Part shown: positions 48,031 to 59,530 of the stretch, piece by piece
How positions within the stretch are numbered: the stretch's first letter is position 1
Layout: every line of letters starts with the position of its first letter
From: Stictocephala bisonia
Lineage: Eukaryota; Arthropoda; Insecta; Hemiptera; Membracidae
DNA: 64,000 nucleotides
NCBI GenBank assembly: GCA_035578905.1
Contig: JAQJVL010000001.1
Coordinates: 5,760,992-5,824,991 of the forward strand
Direction of reading: 5' to 3'
Notes under the pieces: generated by a model
Database searches by the model: none
What the model was told of the DNA's origin: nothing
Seen by the model: only the letters and a program-made list of their open reading frames with translations
Position numbers and translations under genes: made by a program

Positions 48031-48291
48031 TTACTGAGTTAGGAATAATATTGCTTTAAGTCATAAAGTTTAGTCGATTTACTGACTGACTTAAGGAGTT
48101 TGGCAGTGGCCTTAACCGGAAGATTCTTCTTAGTACAAACTTCGCCGGGTAAAATAAGATATCCTTTAACTTTTACTTACTGCATGAGTCATCTTCCAAA
48201 GTACAGTGGTTAAAATAACATATTAAGATAATTATCTAACTTAGATAATTAACCAGATAAGATATGGTTAAGATTAGATAATAAGATATCC

Positions 48292-49157
48292 AGTACAAGT
48301 AAATGTCACACAACAAAAATTTATTACAATATAAGCACAGAATGCACAAATACATGTATGTCTTTATTTATTCTTAAGACGCCAATCGTTAAGAATTAAT
48401 AAAATATTTCACACCACTACAAGGAATTTATTAGAAATGGGTAAATGCTTGAATTATTCTGGGGTTGATGTAATGTAAAAAAAATTCTTTAATAATAAAC
48501 TAACTATAAATGTCGGTAAAACTGTTTACATGGCTGTAGTATGCTGTTATCGAAATACAGAATTTTATTAATTGGAAGAAGAAATAAAAAGAATAACATA
48601 CTATACACATCTAGGAGTCACCTTCGATGATAATTTGATGTGTAACATACATATTGAAACAATAGTTAAAAAAACTCAGATATTATAATTACGTTTGTTA
48701 CAAGATAAAACATTTAAAGCTACATACACTGCATTCTATATATTATGCCGTAGTACACATCATAGAAACCAATATAATAATTAGTTGAGTTGGAGCGTAT
48801 AGCACAATGATTAAATCAATAAATGTGTTTTAAGAAAAACTACAAAGTGAGAACTTTTACCAATTGGGAATTTTTCACACTCATACATACAAGAAGCATT
48901 AACAAATAATAATGAAAGAATCAGAATTCAACGTTACCTTCCACTTCATAAACAATAAATAAATCACTTCAAATACCTTCTGTTAAAAAATTATCAAAGA
49001 ATCTGCCACTAGATCTATAAATATATTATAAAAATACAAGTCCTGACTCACTGACTGATTCAACATCACCCAGCTAATGTACTTGTATTGTAGTATATTT
49101 GTGCATTGTGTGCTTATATTGTAATAATTTTTTTTTGTGTGACGTTTACTTGTACTT
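48292..49157. mobile_element. ~866-bp inverted-repeat element, family member 2
   Basis: The left arm 48292-48352 (AGTACAAGTAAATGTCACAC, TTTATTACAATATAAGCACA) faces the right arm 49096-49157 (GTGTGCTTATATTGTAATAA, GACGTTTACTTGTACT). Arms and right flank (ATGTACCAACACGTATTATG) match the shorter member at 42970-43159. Between the arms lies an RT relic. Confidence 0.65.
48425..49020 (+). pseudogene. RT relic between inverted-repeat arms
   Basis: FNNKLTINVGKTVYMAVV, then TYYTHLGVTFDDNLMCNIHI, ETIVKKTQIL, TYTAFYILC and NNERIRIQRYLPLH fit, in order, the late RT palm and thumb of a non-LTR element (WF..N.L..N..KT, YLGV..D..L....HI..I..K). Stops occur every 20-30 codons. Its family differs from the relic just to the left on the other strand. 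Confidence 0.6.
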
Positions 49158-49165
49158 TATATGTA

Positions 49166-51179
49166 CCAACACGTATTATGTTAATTAAAACACTATAATA
49201 ACATAGCGATAAACATATATCACTATCCCTTTGTAAGGATAAATAACAATAGAGTATACAAATACAGAGATTAACATTTTGGTTAAAATATTGCGTTTAC
49301 ATTAACTCCTTGTTTTAATTAGCATAGACTTAACTGGGATAAATACTGGCTTCCCAAACAGGAAGTGGTGAACCAAAACTTAGTTGTTTTCACATTTTAT
49401 TTGGAGTTCAGTGTTTATTTGCAAACAAGTTTGTAAATAAAAAAACTCTTCATCCGAGTAATTAAAAGAGTTAACTTCATTTAGATGTATTTTACCAACA
49501 ATTATAAACACAACAAAGCAACTAAATATTTATTCATTTCATGGTGGTCTTTAATTGCTACGGTTGACATTTCAGGAAAAATTAATGTGGTTTGTTAATA
49601 ATGAAATATGAAATTGTTTGTTTAAAGACTAGAATATTTACTATTAAACATTATTATCAAACGAAAAGTTTAGAGTTATGGTTTTCCTGCTTGTTTTATT
49701 TTATTTATTGTGTACTGATTTATTTGTTTATTTCGACTGTAAATACTTTTAAAATTCATGTGGTTTGTTAATGATGAAATATGAAGTGGTTTGTTTAAAG
49801 ACTAGAATGTTTATTATCAAACATTGCTATCGAACGAAAAGTTCAGAGATGAATTTTCTACTTGTTTTATTTTAATTTCTGTGCAGTGATTTATTTGTTT
49901 ATTTCACCTGTAATGACTTTTGATTTTATGCGTGGAATATGATATTATTGTTCCCAAAATAACTATAATGTTCTAATTCATTATTATAAAATAGATATAT
50001 TTGGATAAATATATTTTTTTAAACATAATTATATTGTATTATTTGTGTTTTCATTCCCTTTTCATATTTATTATTATTATTTTATTATATTTTTGATTTG
50101 GCTTGTTCAAAATAACATAATCTGTTCTATATTACACTTCACGAAGGTATTATAAGGAAATAAATTTTTGTATATAATGACTACAAAGAAAGTATTTATT
50201 TTGGAAAGTTGAGTCCGTCGTCATAAGTTGCATGGCTTATATAATATATATTAAGGAGGAATAAAAATGTATTCGATATTATTTCATTCTAAAAAATGTA
50301 CTGTTACTACTATTATTATTATACGTTTGTAACTTTATATTCATGGGTTTGTACATTTTATAGAGTTGATGGAAATTAATGTTTATAAACTGCTGCCAAA
50401 CAATTCCTACGTTACTAAAATATTTTAATTATGTGAATTTCAATCAACTGCTGCTATAATTAATTTACAGTGTCAGCGTCATAAATGCATGTTCTTGTGA
50501 AATCAATTGTTAATAGATACATGTTGATCTTGCGATATGACGATTGCTATAATTACACAGACTTTCCTTTTTTCTGCACAATTATGTGTATTTTCTATAA
50601 TATATACAAGTTTTTTGTCGAGAAAACCAAGTCTACTCGCCGAGTGAGTGCAAAGTGGTCGTTTAAAGTCAAAAACAAAATTTAAATATAGTTCTATCTA
50701 AGGGTGGAGGGGAGAAAAAAGTTGTTGTAAAAAGTTGTTTATCTGTCACTGAAAATAGTATAAATGTTTTAATAGAACAATTCGTTTTTCTCTACGGGCT
50801 AAACAGAAAAAAAATTTAAGCAATAAAACTGCTGCCATTTCGGAACTACGAAGAATTTTTCAAATACATTTTTATTGTTCACCTGCGACATAATATATAA
50901 TGAAACATTTCAGCATCGGAGGTTTAGTTGTTTTTTTAGATAAGTGATTTTGGCTTTTATACAGCAGTGCTAAAAAATCAAGAAACGGTTTATATCTCGC
51001 TAACTATGACGGATAGGGCAATAACACTGGGTATAACAATACTAGATATAAAATTCTACTGCATGATGCAACTATCAGTTTTTCATCTCATCAGGTGGGA
51101 AGCTCACAAGAAGCCAGAAGGAAATCTTAAAAGACACCCTGAGGTGACTTGCATATGTAATGAAAGCTTGTCAGTACTA
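49166..51179. other. Gene-free AT-rich stretch
   Basis: Two imperfect direct copies of TGTGGTTTGTTAATAATGAA with about 150 bp of following sequence start near 49585 and 49758 (a ~173-bp duplication). Otherwise no gene or element was recognised. Confidence 0.45.
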
Positions 51180-51440
51180 CAGTACGTGTATGGGTGGGTG
51201 GGTGGGTCAATACCACAGTACGTGTATGGGTAGGCAGGTGTGTCAGTACCACAGTACGTGTATGTATTCAAACTAACCTGTCAATGCCACTGTACGTGTA
51301 TGGGCGGGCGGGTGAGTTAATGCTACTGTACGTGTATCGGCGGGCGGGTGGGTCAATGCCACTGTACGTGTATGGGTGGGTGGGTCAATGCCACTGTACG
51401 TGTATGGGTGGGCGAGTGGGTCAATGCCACTGTACGTGTA
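51180..51440. repeat. Minisatellite patch, 36-bp family, reverse orientation
   Basis: About seven units of CAGTACGTGTATGGGTGGGT or CTGTACGTGTATGGGCGGGC followed by GGTGGGTCAATGCCA. The spacing of full units is about 36 bp. Confidence 0.9.
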
Positions 51441-51556
51441 TACGATGAGGTCAGTATTAGAATACGATGAGGTCAGTATTAGAATACGATGAGGTCGGTA
51501 TTAGAATACGATGAGGTCAGTATTAGAATACGATGAGGTCGGTATTAGAATACGAT
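51439..51556. repeat. 22-bp array, about five units
   Basis: TACGATGAGGTC(A/G)GTATTAGAA repeats about five times with an A/G alternation. It directly abuts the minisatellite patch. Confidence 0.93.
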
Positions 51557-52601
51557 GCCGGAAACCGGACCTCAAAAGGCTCGTCCTAAGTACAATCGCG
51601 GCGTTTCAGAATTTATTTAGGTTCTGAAGTGTTTCAGGGGGGGGGGTTCAGGGAGTTTCAAGGGAAAAAAATGATTTCACTTTTTTTTTTAACTGTTAGA
51701 TAGAATTAAAACTTTGAACATTTAATTGGGATTAAAAAACATTTTTACGCTCTTACCTAATATCTATCTCCGATGTAATATTTTCTAGTCAAATTGAAAT
51801 AAACGTTTACTAGAAAGTGGTGACGACGGTGGTGCCAAACTAAAATAAAAGAGTATGCAAGCCCTATAAAAATATTTGCTGAAAATGTATTCTATAAATT
51901 TCTTACCTGTGTGCATTGAAGCCTGCCGGCGAATACTTTAGCATATGTTTAGTCAACAGTTTTTTTTTCTTTTTGTTATATAAATATAGATAGATAGATA
52001 ATCAGGATTAGTATATGAAACATAATCAATATTTTTATGTAAGGAATTAAATTATCTACTGAAGTGTAAAAAATATAGGTATAACTAATTTGTATTCTGT
52101 TCAATTAAGATTTATGTTTATTTCCAATTTATTCTACGTTTTTCCAACTTTCAGAACTTTTATAATTTTTCACTGATAGAAATTTTACAACAAATTATAC
52201 TACCAATTATCTTAGTTATTACAGATAATAAAAACATATAACATGATAGATCTGTCATTGTCACAGTAAATTTTAAAAAATATAAACCAAACATTTGCGT
52301 TTTGCTCGAATTTAATTGGACCTTTAATGTGCATCAAATGCCACGCCATTAATGTGCACGCTAATGGATTAACACTTTTGGCCCGATCTATATTGTGAGA
52401 AAGTTATAAATACTTTACAATAATTACCTCTTTAATTTATGTTATTTACACGTCCCGGTATTCGTGTCATATTAAAATATTACTGTTTATAAACTGCTTA
52501 CATTTCTAAAAATGTTCTATTAAACTATAATATTACGTAAAACATGCCTTAACTTAATCAGATAGTCCAAAATATTAATTTCTTAAATTCTTGATCTTAA
52601 G
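51557..52601. other. AT-rich non-coding sequence
   Basis: Contains a G9 run near 51640. No gene was recognised. Confidence 0.35.
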
Positions 52602-52796
52602 TTTTTTTTTCAAAAAGGTGACATCATCAGAGCACATGTCAAAATTAAGACATACATAACGAAAAACACATTCACATACAAAAATCCTACGTGATCTATG
52701 TTTATGTATATGTTATACTCGTACATAAACATAAATCGCGTAGTGTATATTTTAATTTTGACATGTGCTCTGATGATGTCACCTTTTTGAAAAAAC
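52602..52796. mobile_element. 195-bp hairpin element
   Basis: AAAAAGGTGACATCATCAGA and GCACATGTCAAAATTAA on the left are exactly complemented on the right (52748-52796), about 45 bp per arm. A second, inner stem pairs CTACGTGATCTATGTTTATG (52687 on) with the complement ending at 52743. No target duplication was identified. Probably a small foldback or MITE. Confidence 0.8.
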
Positions 52797-52851
52797 AATT
52801 AAGCCTAAGCTTTTAAAAAAATAACATTTTAGACTATCTTATTCCATTTAT

Positions 52852-53149
52852 TATTACATTTATTGTTATGCCCCGAGTCTTCAATGTTGGCTTAAAATAT
52901 GCTTTACATCTGTCTGATGCTCAAAATAGTATTTTCTTAAAATCTTGCGCTTACACGTTTTGTCAGAAAGTTGACATATTTAGAATACTTTAAAAAAAAT
53001 ACATACACAACTCAAAAGTATTCTAAATATATCAACTTTTGACAAATCGTGTAAGCATAAGATTTTAATAAAATTTTATTTTGAACATCAGACAGATGTA
53101 AGGCATATTTTATACCAGCATTGAAGACCTGGGCATAATAGTAAATGTT
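52852..53149. mobile_element. ~295-bp hairpin element adjoining the previous one
   Basis: ACATTTATTGTTATGCCC, TCTTCAATG and TACATCTGTCTGATG on the left face near-complements on the right (CATCAGACAGATGTAAGGC, CATTGAAGAC, GGGCATAATAGTAAATGT). A further paired block, GCTTACACGTTTTGTCAGAA against TTTTGACAAATCGTGTAAGC, continues the stem almost to the centre at about 53003. Arms are roughly 125-145 bp and about 85% complementary. Unrelated in sequence to the 52.6 kb hairpin. Confidence 0.78.
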
Positions 53150-54369
53150 AAATATTACAGTCCGTTCAACGAATAAAAAAACAAAAAAAAAAACCTGTCC
53201 TTCTCATTTACTGTCGTACAAAGTATCAAAACAGGTGCAACTGTAATGTACTAATCCTGTTGTCTTCCACTCCCAAGCCAGAATTTCACTCTGCCACAGA
53301 CCAGAGCTTCCAAAAAAATCGTACCTTCCAGCTGCACCTGGATTCTCTACTATTTGGGTGTTGTACCTGGCTACAGGTACAAGACTCTAGGGTGCTCGCT
53401 GGTATCATAACCGACGCTATGGTGAACGTGTTAGCTACTGATATAGACCGTGCACTCCCCAAGCTGAGCTTGGTTTTTGCAGCTGATGTTTTTAGACATA
53501 CATAGTTAAATACCTTACAGTCTGAAGGATGTCATCATGATGTTCTTTGTGTTATATGAACTTCACCGAGTAATGAAGTCGACTTGTCTCCATTATTAGT
53601 GCTGTTTCACCAGATACCATAGCCGAGGCAATGCTACGAAGCGAGGACTCGTGGTATGTGTTTTTGCTTACGTTCACGAAGTCTGACACGAAAAACGTGA
53701 AGAGGGATGCCTGACTGACCCTGAATAAAGTAGCTTAGTTCCAAAGGGAGTCAAGACACACGGCCAGGTATGAAGTCATCCGTGAGGGTTCCGGCCTAGA
53801 TCCCCATGGCCCATAGGGGGTTTAGTGAGTATTTCCTGTCTGTTTTCTACAGGGCGAGTCCCACACACCGTGCATAAATGCACCCCCCCCCTTCGTAAAA
53901 AAAGTACATACTAAATTACTTCACTACTTAGAAACCACTATTAATATTAATTAATCAATGAAAACAAATGGCTTTTTTTATTCCACTTAGAGTATCTCAT
54001 AATTAAAGATGGAACGTTAAAGGAATTTCTTTTTACCATACATTGATATTCTATCATACTTACTCTGTCTGTCTAAATTAAAAAATGATTTACAAGTGAT
54101 TTAAGTTAGCGTTGTATAAAACCACTTCCCAGTATTATTATTATTATTATAATTATTATTATTATTATTATTATTATTTTTTAATAATAATATCCCAACT
54201 GGTATATTACATAGTTTATGTAATTTTATTTTTTTAAATAATATTCCAAAATTACTTAGAAATTTAGTAACAATGGAGTATTTTATTGATTTTTATTTGT
54301 CTAATCGTGCATGATTTTAGGTTAAGATGTAGTTAGTTCGTAAGCGTTTTGTATCTTAAAATTAGCATG
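53150..54369. other. Non-coding stretch with an unrecognised 81-codon frame
   Basis: A plus frame (53260-53505) in a slightly GC-richer segment matches nothing I know and lacks coding signals. A microsatellite of ATT units lies at 54134-54182. The region ends at the pogo-like element. Confidence 0.35.
54134..54182. repeat. (ATT)n microsatellite
   Basis: About 15 ATT trinucleotides with one interruption. Confidence 0.95.
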
Positions 54370-54371
54370 TA

Positions 54372-54396
54372 GGGGAGACCGGGGCAGGTTGTCACA
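54372..54396 (+). repeat. Left terminal inverted repeat of the pogo-like element
   Basis: 25 bp, preceded by TA, and identical to the right terminus when inverted. Confidence 0.95.
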
Positions 54397-54836
54397 CGGG
54401 TTGGTTGTCACAAGTTGTAGTTCTCAGTCACTGCTGCTACCTAACGGTTGAAACTCAAACCAGTCAATTGCCTGAGTAAGTAGAGTGACGTTACGAAGTT
54501 TTATGTGCTTGGCTGTATAAACAACATTTTTATTGAGAATTTTGTGTTTTGAAAGCTGTAAGTATTATTTCACGTTCATTAATAACAATGTTTATTTCTA
54601 TCTCAAATATATTCCATTCATATTTCACCTGTTCTATTTCAATCTATAACGTATGAAAGGCATTGTGAACAGCAAACATCAAAGTTGGGTTATCCAATAC
54701 TCTTGCAAACACATGTTTTTTTTTTCAAAATGGCCACTTGGGGATGGTTGTCACAGGAAGCATGGGGATGGTTGTCACATGTGACAACTAACCCCAGCAG
54801 TGTTCTTGAAAAATATTTTTTGTTTTTCAGGTAAAG

Positions 54837-56704
54837 ATGGTCAGAAATCATAAGAAAAAGACTAATCGGGGGGAAGTTGCTCCAGATATCATGCTCACTG
54901 CAGTTAGGAAAGTAAAAATTGAAGGCATATCTATCCGTAAAGCTGCTGTTGATTTACAAATTAATTATCGAACTCTTGCCAGATATTGCAAGAAAATTCC
55001 TCAAGATGAAATTGATAATTTAGATATTGTTTAGCCTTCTACCACCATTGGATATTTCCCTAATAGAAAGGTTTTTTCCACTGACGAGGAACAAGAATTA
55101 AAGGCTTACATTCTTCAAGCAGCAGATATTTATTATGGTTTAACTCCTAGAGAAATCAAAACTCTGGCCTATGAAATGTGTGTTGCAAATTCTATTGTAT
55201 GTCCTAAATCTTGGGAAGAAAAAGGGTGTGCTGGTGATGATTGGTTCTCTGATTTTATAAAACGACATCCGACTCTTGCTTTAAGGAAACCTGAGGCAAC
55301 TAGCTTGGCAAGAGTTTCAAGCTTCAACCGAACAAATGTGGAAAATTTTTTCCAAAATTTGACATCAATTCTTAAAAAACATCATCTTCAAGCTAATGAC
55401 ATTTGGAACATGGATGAAACAGGGATAACATCAGTTCAGAGACCAAATAGAATTGTTGCTCGAAAAGGATCAAAACAAATTGGAGCCATAGTCTCTGCAG
55501 AAAGAGGTACCCTGGTAACTTTAGCTTGTGCCATTTCTGCAATTGGGAACCATATTCCACCATTCTTTGTGTTCCCCAGAGTGAGATATCATGAGCGCTT
55601 CATTCATGATGCACCTACAGGTTCTGAAGGAACAGCAAATAAATCAGGGTGGATGCAAGAAGCTGATTTTGTCTTGTTTTTAAAACATTTTCATAAACAT
55701 ACAAAAAGCACACCAGAAAATCCATGCCTTCTTATACTTGACAACCATGGCTCACATCTCAGTGTAGAAGGTCTAAACTTTGCAAAATCCAATGGAATCA
55801 TCATGCTTTCGTTTCCACCTCACTGCTCTCACAAGCTTCAGCCCCTTGACCGCACAGTTTATGGACCCTTCAAAAAGTTTTTCAACTCAGCATGTGATGA
55901 CTGGATGGTTAATAATCCTGGCAGAACAATGACAATCTACGATATGCCAAAACTAGTTACACGTGCTTTTCCATTAGCAATGACCCCAGGAAATATCTGT
56001 TCAGGCTTCAAATGCACCGGAATATATCCATTGAATTGTGACATCTTCACAGATGTTGACTATGCACCAAGCTATGTTACCGACAGAGAGCAGCCTATCA
56101 ACCAGCCCCAAGAGATTGAGCAACAGATTTCTGTTCAGCTGTTCAGGCAGAAGACGGTCAGGTTCCAGTTGAACATCAAGATCCTCAACCAGGCCCAAGT
56201 AGAACCAACAATGAAGGACCCTCTGGAAATCCTCCACCAACAACTCACCATTCAGATGAAGCTGAACCCGGTTCCAGTAAAGAAAGAAAATCGCCTTTTG
56301 TCTTAAGACCATTTCCAAAGGCAGGAGAAAGGAAGAAACCAATTGGGAAAAAGGTAAGGAAAAGAGAGACATCGATACTAACTGACACACCAGTTAAAAG
56401 GAAAATTGAAGAGGATGCTGCAAAAGTGAAGCAGAGAAAATCGAAGGCAAAACCAGCAAAAGGAAAAAATCAGAAAAACAGAGCATTGGGCCCAAGAAAG
56501 AAGCTGAAGTTAGCATCAAGCAGCGAAGATGAGGGTGAAGACTGTTTCTGCATTGTTTGTTTAGATTCATTCAAAAACAGTAAATCAAAAGAAAAATGGA
56601 TCCAATGCATTGAGTGTAAAAATTGGGCTCATGAGCTGTGCATACCAGAGAACAACAAATTTTATGTTTGCCAAAACTGCGAAAGTGCTATTGAAAGTGA
56701 TTGA
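54837..56704 (+). pseudogene. Pogo-superfamily DDD transposase with C-terminal PHD-type finger
   Basis: This would be about 622 codons. Residues 14-60 form a Psq-type helix-turn-helix ([20 protein letters not shown]). About 75-150 is a CENP-B/Tc5-type DNA-binding domain (DDWFSDFIKRHP). The DDE_1 catalytic domain has Asp near 193 (WNMDETGI), 302 (LLILDNHGSH) and 338 (LQPLD), a DD(35-36)D pattern normal for pogo relatives. A basic tail (KSKAKPAKGKNQKNR) leads to a Cys4-His-Cys3 finger (CIVC, WIQCIEC, WAHELC, CQNC) at the C-terminus. The frame has one TAG at codon 66 (55032) and one frameshift between about 56118 and 56150; everything else is open. As it stands it is inactive, but only two lesions are visible. 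It ends at TGA 56702, with AATAAA about 110 bp on. The ATG lies just after a plausible splice acceptor-like TTTTTCAG, so an upstream exon is possible. Confidence 0.9.
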
Positions 56705-57089
56705 ACTTCATTTATTTCATTTTATGTATTTATCTTCTATCAATTATGTTCCAGAAATCCAATATCAACATGTAGAGATTACGCTATAGTTTTGCATTAA
56801 ACATTTCTAAATAAATTTGTTTTAAATTATTAGGACTAAGTTTTTTTATTTCCCTCATTTCCCTCATCCTATGACAACCAACCCCAATGCCTGTGACAAC
56901 CAACCCAGAGCCGGGGCAGCTTGTCTCAAAAAACTTCTCTCATAAAAACATTTTTTCCTTGATGACAACTCATCACCATGATCTGAAAGTTAGACGAAAA
57001 CGTAGCTAAATATATGTGTTACAAGATGCAGTGATTAATAAATGAGATACTTTGAGCCTTCTATTGGAAAAAAAATTAAAATGAAAATT

Positions 57090-57114
57090 TGTGACAACCT
57101 GCCCCGGTCTCCCC
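57090..57114 (-). repeat. Right terminal inverted repeat of the pogo-like element
   Basis: 25 bp, followed by TA. Confidence 0.95.
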
Positions 57115-57116
57115 TA

Positions 57117-59104
57117 GGCTGTAACTTTTACGTGTTTTGTAGTACGGTAAAACTACATTATCATAAGTTAATTACATGTAATTTAGATGTTATACTTGAA
57201 AAAGACAGCTCTTAAGTACAAAATTCGTGATAAGTAATGATAAGAATAATTTACCACTTCAATGACTAGGCCTTTAATCTACTATTGAAAACTTAATGTT
57301 TTGTTAAGATAAATTAATGTTATTGACGTGTCTTTAAGGTATTTTTTTAGTGAGTTTGTCGTAATATCTTATTTAATTTTCCACCCCACAAATTATTGAA
57401 CAAAATACATTATTCAATCAAAGACCTTTTGCTGTTTAATTTGTTTATTTTCATATAATAAAGATCTCTCTTTCCTCCAATTTTAAATCAGGTTAGTATT
57501 ATTAAAGGTATATGTAAATAATACAAAAATAAAAAAGTAAACATGTTATTGTTAGTTAAATAAACGATTCGACTGAAGATCAAACCAGCTAAAGCATGTC
57601 AGCAAACTTTATTACGAATTGTTGAACTCACTCGCTTTTAGAAAAGTTAAAGCTATAAACTTTTCAGGTTATGGGTCCGTAATTTTCGGGCGTATTTTGA
57701 TGTTAAATTAAAAAAAATATTACATTTTTAATAAGTAATCGTATCTAGTTGAATTTTATGGCATCTAATTACCGCTTTATGTTAGGTAATGTGAGAGAAA
57801 GTGACTTATATAATGTTTTTATTTTATTTCCTCACAATAATATAAATAAAGCATATGAAAATACATTTCATATTAAAAGTTTTTGTACAAAGTGTTTATA
57901 TAAAGTATTTCATTAACAAAACAATGAAAAATGTCACTTTTAGATTACTTATTTATTATATGGACTCCGATTACTGTGAATGAGCCATTTTATATTTTTA
58001 CTTGACTCTGATGGAAATTTATAAACGAGTGTACTCTTTTTTACTAACTAAACTTTATAAAAAGCAGTTTATCAAAAACTCAATATTCGGGACATATATG
58101 GAACCTATACCATATCGTGGAAACAGAACTACGTAATCTTAGAACTTAAGAGTCTCAGAGAAAACACTGAGGATGCCATATCACAGTATGGGCGAAACGT
58201 CTGGTTATCTTGTAAATATTGCAGATAGTACCTTGACGCGGTTGTCACCGGAAACTGTAGATTCTAGTTAGAACCACGTAATATTTTACTAATTTTTACT
58301 GACTGACGAGCCTTAAGTAACGCTCAAACATTGGCCCCAAACAAAAACAGACACGTCATACTTCTGTGGTTCATCCTCTCACATAAAAAAGCTGTTCCAA
58401 TCAGTTTCAAAGGAAAATTTTAAAAGGAATCAGCTGGTAAAAATAAACTTTTCATTGTGATTTAATGACTAGATATATGTGTAGAATAGTTGGCCTTAGT
58501 TGAGACTTCAGACACTTACTTACACTCGTCGCACTAATTCCAAATCCATACTCAGCAATTTCCTCTAGATCGGGGTCTTAGGATATGACAGATAATAGAC
58601 TTAAACAATAGGGTATCACCATATTGATGTTAAAATGAGTGTAATCAGAACCAATCACCTAAAATCTCCCCAGTTGCTTGCAACAAGACCTGGGTTAAAG
58701 CAGTCCATCACAGTTTCACTGTATTTGTATGATAATATAGGCCTGTCTAATATAATAGTACATTAACAATAAGATAACATATTATTCTTAAAACAAAACT
58801 TCATCTTCCTAAAACGTAATATGTTTGGTTATAATTGTTTTTTTTTTCTGAAATAAAAATATTAAGCTTAGAAGTAAAGAATCACCGCTTAGTTAATGTA
58901 AAAAATATTGTTTTTATTGAATTAGTGACGTTCAAACATGCTAAAAATGTAGGCAATAAATTAAAATTAAAAAGAACTGTCGGCAATTCGATTATATATA
59001 AATAAGGTAATAAAATGTTTTACGTAAAACAATTAAACTCTGGTGCAGTTCTTAGTATGTTACTATTTTTACATCTCTCAACTCAGTATGAGTAACCACT
59101 GTAT
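57117..59104. other. Gene-free AT-rich stretch
   Basis: No exon was recognised. At 58168-58205 CTGAGGATGCCATATCACAG followed by TATGGGCGAAACGTC has a stem-forming GCC..ATA/TAT.GGGC and the GAAACGT end discussed in the findings. Confidence 0.4.
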
Positions 59105-59525
59105 GTTGATAGGTGGCAGAGTGGGTGAAAACCACTGTTGGTCAATGCGCGGACGAGTGGGTCACACCAGTGTAGGTGTATGGGTGGGTGGATACGTCAG
59201 TACTACTTTACATGTGAGGATAAATAGGAGTGAAAAAAAACCACTGTTTATCTATGGGTATGTGTTAAGGTCAATATCATTGTACAAATATGAGAGGGTG
59301 CTAGGTCACCCTCAGTGCGTGTATAGAAGAGCGAGTGGGTCAGAGTATGGGAGAGTGAGTGGGTTAATAGCTCTGTACGCGTTATCGGAGAGCGAGTGGG
59401 TCAATAGCTCTGTACGAGTATAGGAGAACGAGTGGGTCAATAGCTCTGTACGAGTATAGGAGAGCGAGTGGGTCAATAGCTCTGTACGAGTATGGGAGAG
59501 CGAGTTGGTCAATAGAAGGTCTGGA
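59105..59525. repeat. Minisatellite, 36-bp family, reverse orientation, CTCTGTACGAGTAT variant
   Basis: Early units are degenerate. From 59340 on, GAGTGGGTCAATAGCTCTGT followed by ACGAGTATAGGAGAGC repeats at exactly 36 bp (59411, 59447 and on). The same variant resumes at 61438 beyond the LINE relic. Confidence 0.92.
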
Positions 59526-59530
59526 GCGAG

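Larger units (their letters stand above)
54372..57114 (+). mobile_element. Pogo-like DNA transposon, 2,743 bp, intact termini
   Basis: The terminal inverted repeats are 25 bp and identical (starting GGGGAGACCGGGGCAGGTTG), at 54372-54396 and, inverted, 57090-57114. TA flanks both ends (54370-54371 and 57115-57116), the target duplication of the Tc1/mariner/pogo superfamily. Inside the ends are repeated GGTTGTCACA words: 54404, 54746, 54770, then inverted near 54780, 56871 and 56893. A near copy of the left terminus (CCGGGGCAGCTTGTCTCA) is at 56911. These are likely transposase-binding sites. A single transposase gene fills the middle. Clean termini and light gene damage mark it as the youngest transposon in the window. 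Confidence 0.93.

Noticed and set aside
53260..53505. 81-codon plus ORF as a host exon
   Set aside because: No recognisable domain, splice signals or conservation clue. Kept only as unassigned sequence.
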